Positions 6,128-10,294 of a DNA stretch of 10,294 bases are shown in pieces. The number at the start of each line of letters is the position of its first letter. The first letter of the stretch is position 1. The stretch comes from Nitrosomonadales bacterium. Its GTDB lineage: Bacteria; Pseudomonadota; Gammaproteobacteria; Burkholderiales; Nitrosomonadaceae. The stretch covers positions 1 to 10,294 of the forward strand of contig SPBV01000051.1 in NCBI GenBank assembly GCA_004525885.1, read 5' to 3'. A program made the position numbers and the translations under genes. The notes below the pieces were generated by a model. The model searched no databases. It was not told the origin of the DNA and saw nothing but the letters and a program-made list of their open reading frames with translations.

Positions 6128-8713
6128 ATGACTCAAACCAAAGTCGAACAATTTGCTAGTGAACTGGGACTGCTACCAGCAGCATTACTGGAGCAACTCA
6201 AGGCTGCTGGTGTTAGCAAACAATTAGCTAAAGATAGTTTAACTGAGGAAGATAAAGCTCAGCTACTTGACTATCTTCGCAAGGTCCACGGCACTAAAAG
6301 CGAAAAAAGTCAGATTACTCTGACTCGCCGACAAACTTCCGAGATCAGGAAATCGGACAGCGCTGGGAAAGCTCATACAATTCAGGTAGAAGTTCGTAAA
6401 AAGCGTGTTTTTGTTAAACAAGAAGTGTCAGAAAACGCAGAAATTGAGAGTGATTTCGATAATATTACATCATTACCTGTTGCTCCAGCTCCCAAACCTG
6501 CGCCCGCACCGGCCGTAGATGCTGCACAACTAGCATTGCGCCAGGAAGAGGCGAAAAAACAAGCTGAATTGATCGCGCGCCAAACTGCGGAAATCAAAGA
6601 AAAAAAACTACGCACGAATAAATCAGTTGTGGTCGATGTTAAAGTAACTGAACAGGCTTCTATTACACCTATAGAAACTCCGAAAATAGACGCAAAAGTA
6701 GAAATATCCAAACCTTCTCCGACGGAAGGAACTTTACATAAACCAGTAGTGAAGCCGGAAGACAAAGCCGCAAAAGCAGAGAAGAAAAAGAAACAGACTA
6801 AACAAGTCATTTGGAAAGACGATAACTCCGGAAAACGTGGTCAGAAGGGACGTAGTGATCTATCTGCAGGAAAAGGATGGCGCACACGCAGAGATAGACA
6901 CACCAAAATCTCTAGCGAGGATCAGGCGACTCATGCTTTCTCCGCTCCAACAGATCCCGTCGTACATGAGGTAATGGTGCCTGAGACCATTTCCGTCGGA
7001 GCACTTGCGCAGAAGATGACGGTTAAAGCCGCTGAAGTTATCAAGATTCTGATGAAAATGGGTAGCATGGTTACTATTAACCAAATGCTAGACCAAGAAA
7101 CAGCGATGATAGTTGTTGAAGAAATGGGGCACATTGCAAAATATGCTGCCTTGGATAGCCCTGAAGCATTTCTATCAGATAACGAGAAACCTACTAAGGA
7201 GTTCAAAACAGAGCCACGTGCTCCAGTTGTCACAGTGATGGGCCATGTCGATCATGGCAAAACGTCCCTATTAGACTATGTGCGCCGCGCACGTGTAGCA
7301 AGCGGCGAAACAGGTGGTATTACACAACATATTGGTGCCTACCATGTCGAAACGGAGAAAGGCATGATCACTTTTCTCGATACACCCGGTCACGAAGCAT
7401 TTACTGCTATGCGTGCTCGTGGATCCCAGGTTACAGACCTGGTTGTACTTGTGGTCGCGGCAGATGATGGTGTGATGCCTCAAACCATTGAGGCGATACA
7501 TCATGCTAAAGCTGCTAAAGTACCAATTATAGTAGCCATTAACAAGATAGATAAACCAGGAGCAAACTCTGAACGCATAAGACAAGAATTGGTAGCGCAA
7601 GAAGTTGTGCCTGAAGACTGGGGTGGTGACACTATGTTTGTTGAGGTTTCAGCTAAGACTGGCCAGGGTATTGATACATTACTTGAAGGCATGCTGCTAC
7701 AGGCCGAGGTGTTGGAACTTAAAGCGGCAAAAGACGGACCTGCCAAGGGTATTGTCATTGAATCACGTATTGATAAGGGACGCGGTCCAGTAGCAACAAT
7801 ATTAGTACAGTCTGGAATCTTGAGACGAGGTGATAATTTACTTGCGGGTGCAGTGTTTGGCCGGATTAGGGCAATGTTAAACGAGAATGGAAAATCTATA
7901 GAAGAGGCAGGGCCTTCCATGCCAGTGGAAATTCAGGGTTTGTCAGGAGTGCCGAAAGCTGGAGAAGTAGTAATAACTCTAGCTGACGAGCGCAAAGCCC
8001 GTGAAATAGCACTTTTCCGGCAAGGCAAGTTCCGCGACGTTAAACTTGCTAAGCTACAAGCCGCAAAACTAGAGAACGTGTTCGAGCAAAAGGGTGAGGT
8101 TAAAATCCTTGCACTAATCATCAAATCTGATGTGCAAGGTTCCTTCGAAGCATTAACGCATGCACTAGAGAAACTCTCAACAGATGAAGTTAGAGTTAAT
8201 ATCATCCACAGCGGAGTAGGTGCAATTACAGAATCTGATATCAATTTAGCATTAGCTTCTAAAGCTGTGGTAATAGGCTTCAACAGTCGAGCAGATGCAA
8301 TGGCACGAAAACTAATTGGATCAACAGGAGTTGATGTACGCTACTACAGTATCATCTACGAAGCAGTAGATGAAATTAAAACAGCGCTATCAGGCATGAT
8401 GGCCCCAGACCGCAAGGAAAGCGTTGTAGGTCTTGTAGAAATTCGCGAGGTATTCCGTATTTCCAAAATCGGTGTTGTAGCTGGTTGTTATGTGCTTGAC
8501 GGTACTATCAAACGTGGTTCGCTAGTACGATTAATGCGAAACAATGAATTGATTCATACTGGCGAGCTAGATTCCTTGAAGCGTTTTAAGGATGATGCAA
8601 AAGAAGTTAGATCAAGTTTTGAATGTGGTTTATCACTAAAAAACTTTAATGATCTCCAGATAGGCGATCAACTTGAGGCTTATGAAATCATCGAAATTGC
8701 GAGAAGCCTGTAA
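6128..8713 (+). CDS. infB: Translation initiation factor IF-2
   Basis: IF2 is the GTPase that brings fMet-tRNA to the 30S subunit and promotes 50S joining. The 861-residue product has an N-terminal IF2_N helical domain (about 1-50), a charged Lys/Glu/Ala/Pro-rich linker (about 55-280), a second IF2_N domain (about 283-335), and the G domain. Its motifs are GHVDHGKT from residue 372, DTPGH from 418, NKID from 472 and SAKTG from 508. Beta-barrel and C-terminal fMet-tRNA-binding domains follow, ending in EIARSL. The ATG at 6128 has only a distant AAAGGG upstream, so the ribosome binding site is weak. After Met1 the next Met codon is 283, so no obvious ATG exists for a shorter IF2 isoform. The stop codon lies inside a hairpin shared with the rbfA leader. 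Confidence 0.97.
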   Translation: MTQTKVEQFASELGLLPAALLEQLKAAGVSKQLAKDSLTEEDKAQLLDYLRKVHGTKSEKSQITLTRRQTSEIRKSDSAGKAHTIQVEVRKKRVFVKQEVSENAEIESDFDNITSLPVAPAPKPAPAPAVDAAQLALRQEEAKKQAELIARQTAEIKEKKLRTNKSVVVDVKVTEQASITPIETPKIDAKVEISKPSPTEGTLHKPVVKPEDKAAKAEKKKKQTKQVIWKDDNSGKRGQKGRSDLSAGKGWRTRRDRHTKISSEDQATHAFSAPTDPVVHEVMVPETISVGALAQKMTVKAAEVIKILMKMGSMVTINQMLDQETAMIVVEEMGHIAKYAALDSPEAFLSDNEKPTKEFKTEPRAPVVTVMGHVDHGKTSLLDYVRRARVASGETGGITQHIGAYHVETEKGMITFLDTPGHEAFTAMRARGSQVTDLVVLVVAADDGVMPQTIEAIHHAKAAKVPIIVAINKIDKPGANSERIRQELVAQEVVPEDWGGDTMFVEVSAKTGQGIDTLLEGMLLQAEVLELKAAKDGPAKGIVIESRIDKGRGPVATILVQSGILRRGDNLLAGAVFGRIRAMLNENGKSIEEAGPSMPVEIQGLSGVPKAGEVVITLADERKAREIALFRQGKFRDVKLAKLQAAKLENVFEQKGEVKILALIIKSDVQGSFEALTHALEKLSTDEVRVNIIHSGVGAITESDINLALASKAVVIGFNSRADAMARKLIGSTGVDVRYYSIIYEAVDEIKTALSGMMAPDRKESVVGLVEIREVFRISKIGVVAGCYVLDGTIKRGSLVRLMRNNELIHTGELDSLKRFKDDAKEVRSSFECGLSLKNFNDLQIGDQLEAYEIIEIARSL

Positions 8714-8739
8714 TACGGGAACAATTTTTACCTGTATTA
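8711..8739 (+). other. Hairpin spanning the infB stop codon and the rbfA leader
   Basis: TAATACGGG (8711-8719) pairs with CCTGTATTA (8731-8739) over nine positions, one of them a G-U pair, with an 11-base loop. The infB TAA is the first three bases of the stem, and the rbfA ATG follows seven bases after it. No T-run follows, so it is not an intrinsic terminator. It could serve mRNA processing or stability, or link rbfA translation to ribosomes ending infB. Confidence 0.5.
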
Positions 8740-8746
8740 GAACATA

Positions 8747-9115
8747 ATGCCAAGAGATTATTCCCGCACTTTGCGGATTGCAGACCAAATTCAACGTGAA
8801 CTTGCTGATTTGATCCGCAATGAACTTAAAGATAAGCGTGTTGGTATGATCACCATAACAGGTGTTGACGTAAGCCAAGATTACGGCCATGCCAAGATTT
8901 TCTACACTTCGCTTGGGAGTGCAGAAGATAATTTTTTGACCGATAATGGTTTGCAACATGCAGCTACTTTTTTGCGTAGTCAATTATCGCATCGACTAAG
9001 GCTTAGGGTCGTTCCACTACTGCATTTTATCTATGACAAATCAGTTGAACGAGGAATACGTCTTTCACAATTAATAGACAAAGCTGTAAAAGAGGATGAG
9101 CAAGGAAGGGAATAG
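8747..9115 (+). CDS. rbfA: 30S ribosome-binding factor A
   Basis: RbfA binds the 30S subunit near the 5' helix of 16S rRNA, assists its maturation and is needed for growth in the cold in E. coli. The product has 122 residues, near the usual 120-135. It begins MPRDYSRTLRIADQIQREL and has the single KH-like domain, with the segment ITGVDVSQDYGHAKIFYT and the end motif LHFIYDKSVERGIRLSQLI. The start is fixed by the family's N-terminus, but no Shine-Dalgarno sequence is seen; bases just upstream are occupied by the hairpin at 8711-8739. It lies 33 bases after infB and 66 before truB. Confidence 0.95.
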   Translation: MPRDYSRTLRIADQIQRELADLIRNELKDKRVGMITITGVDVSQDYGHAKIFYTSLGSAEDNFLTDNGLQHAATFLRSQLSHRLRLRVVPLLHFIYDKSVERGIRLSQLIDKAVKEDEQGRE

Positions 9116-9181
9116 GTGTAATGTTAGCTGACTCTTAACTTACTTTTTTCAGATCTACCCCGTATATTAAATTTACAGATT

Positions 9182-10105
9182 TTGCGAACCAAACTAATTA
9201 AACGGAACATCAGTGGCGTTCTGTTACTGAACAAACCAATTGGAATCTCATCCCATCAGGCACTACAAATTGCTAAACGCATATTTTATGCGTCCAAGGC
9301 TGGACATACCGGTACGCTAGATCCGATGGCGACTGGTTTATTACCAGTGTGTTTCGGTGATGCTACCAAGTTCACTTCGTTTTTATTGGGTGCCGACAAG
9401 ACCTATAAAGCCACTCTAAAACTTGGATACATCAGCTCAACTGGTGATGCTGACGGAGTAATTTCTTTTGTAGGTGGTGTTAACCTGACACAGCAGCAAG
9501 TTGAATTAAAATTACAAAGTTTAATCGGAAAAATTATGCAAACTCCACCTATGTATAGTGCTGTGAAGCACCAGGGGAAACCTTTGTATACCTACGCAAG
9601 AAAGGGGATAGAAATTGAACGACAACCGCGAGAAGTATCAATTTATGATTTGCAAGTAGAAAAACTTGAAGGAAATAAGATGGGTATCACAGTTAAATGC
9701 AGCACGGGCACCTATATACGCACTCTGGCAGAAAATATTGGCAGGATACTGGGATGCGGTGGGGCATACCTTACTTCTCTGTGTCGAAAGACCATAGACA
9801 ACCTTGATTTGTTAGACGCCTATACACTAGATATGCTTGAAAGCATGTCACCCTCACAACGTGATACTTGTCTAAGCCCTACGGACACTCTCTTACATAA
9901 TTTACCAGCTGTGTTTGTGGACAGCGTAGCTTTTAAACTTCTATCGCATGGACAAATAGTAACCGACCTAGCTTTAGCAGATAAATTCCCGGAAATGGAA
10001 AAAATCAGACTGTATGATCAAGAGAAACAATTCCTAGGATTAGGAGAAGTTACAACTTGTGGCAAAATAATCCCAAAACGATTAATGGCAATAGCCTCTA
10101 CGTAG
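9182..10105 (+). CDS. truB: tRNA pseudouridine(55) synthase TruB
   Basis: TruB converts U55 in the T-loop of tRNAs to pseudouridine and also acts as a tRNA-folding chaperone in E. coli. The product has 307 residues. The catalytic motif GHTGTLDP starts at residue 41, so the nucleophile is Asp47 (Asp48 in E. coli). Other family marks are the start SGVLLLNKPIGISS, the DKTYKATLKLG segment, PPMYSAVKHQGKPLY and CSTGTYIRTLAE. The C-terminal part (about 250-307) matches a PUA-like end. The only plausible start is TTG at 9182; no ATG or GTG lies between it and the in-frame TAG at 9125-9127, and no Shine-Dalgarno site is visible. It is the last gene of the cluster seen here. Confidence 0.96.
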   Translation: MRTKLIKRNISGVLLLNKPIGISSHQALQIAKRIFYASKAGHTGTLDPMATGLLPVCFGDATKFTSFLLGADKTYKATLKLGYISSTGDADGVISFVGGVNLTQQQVELKLQSLIGKIMQTPPMYSAVKHQGKPLYTYARKGIEIERQPREVSIYDLQVEKLEGNKMGITVKCSTGTYIRTLAENIGRILGCGGAYLTSLCRKTIDNLDLLDAYTLDMLESMSPSQRDTCLSPTDTLLHNLPAVFVDSVAFKLLSHGQIVTDLALADKFPEMEKIRLYDQEKQFLGLGEVTTCGKIIPKRLMAIAST

Positions 10106-10222
10106 GTTATGCCTAAAAAATCATAAATGAGGACAAACTACCTACAGATCTTGTATGTTTTGGTCTTGATAAATACAAAATGAATTCTAATTATAGTGGT
10201 TTAGTTTTAAACAATCAGTGTG
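10106..10222. other. Spacer between convergent genes
   Basis: This AT-rich stretch lies between truB and the minus-strand gene fragment. It holds short complementary pairs, GTAGG...CCTAC (10102-10106 with 10141-10145) and TTGTAT...ATACAA (10151-10156 with 10173-10178). Neither is followed by a T-run on either strand, so I do not call a terminator. Confidence 0.3.
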
Positions 10223-10294
10223 TCAACGCACTTCGTTATATCCTTGGCGAGCTTTGTTCATAAGTTGGCGGGCAGTCTCAACACGCTCTTCCAA
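10223..10294 (-). CDS. C-terminal end of an unidentified protein (cut by window edge)
   Basis: Reading inwards from the right edge on the minus strand, 23 sense codons end in TGA (plus 10223-10225). The peptide contains LEERVETARQLMNKARQ and ends GYNEVR. It is charged and amphipathic, consistent with a C-terminal helix. I do not recognise the family. The codon pattern looks like coding sequence, but 23 codons are too few to be certain. It converges with truB. Confidence 0.45.
   Translation of the reverse strand: MEERVETARQLMNKARQGYNEVR

Noticed and set aside
5346..8283. Several long minus-strand frames within nusA and infB
   Set aside because: They are Ser/Thr/Ala-rich mirror frames of strongly conserved plus-strand genes, with no independent support.
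9121..9138. Five-codon ATG frame after rbfA, preceded by AGGTG
   Set aside because: Too short, no following regulatory hairpin that would suggest a leader peptide, and likely chance.
10102..10178. Nested inverted repeats after truB as a terminator
   Set aside because: Short AT-rich arms with long loops and no T-run following on either strand.

Overview
This looks like a chromosomal segment of a betaproteobacterium with moderately low GC. NusA with two C-terminal acidic repeats, IF2 with a long N-terminal extension, and the order rimP-nusA-infB-rbfA-truB all fit Proteobacteria. The MBL-fold protein and the C-terminus of the IS30-family transposase look betaproteobacterial, perhaps close to Nitrosomonadales. 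That placement comes from remembered family resemblance, not from a search.

Left part (1-842): the window opens in the 3' end of an IS30-family transposase gene. About 415 bases without a gene follow. They hold a pair of near-identical 34-bp direct repeats with G-rich/C-rich inverted ends, a run of nine C, and a separate stem-loop. Next come a minus-strand tRNA-Ser(GGA) gene with encoded CCA and a good sigma-70-like promoter.

Minus-strand pair (843-3825): acs (acetyl-CoA synthetase, AMP-forming) is followed after about 60 bases by a gene for an MBL-fold metallohydrolase with all its metal ligands. They are probably co-transcribed from a promoter at about 3877-3904. A divergent intergenic region (3826-4161) separates acs from the plus-strand cluster and carries a convincing promoter in each direction.

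Plus-strand cluster (4162-10105): rimP, nusA, infB, rbfA and truB form the conserved 'nusA operon'. It links 30S subunit maturation (RimP, RbfA), transcription elongation, termination and antitermination (NusA), translation initiation (IF2) and tRNA U55 pseudouridylation (TruB). The leader holds a weak terminator-like hairpin, and a 9-bp hairpin spans the infB stop codon just before rbfA. After truB, the last 24 codons of an unidentified minus-strand gene enter from the right edge.

I see no new multi-gene system. The main coding content is conserved housekeeping genes. The least explained parts are the repeat region at 228-473 and the RNA hairpins in the nusA operon.
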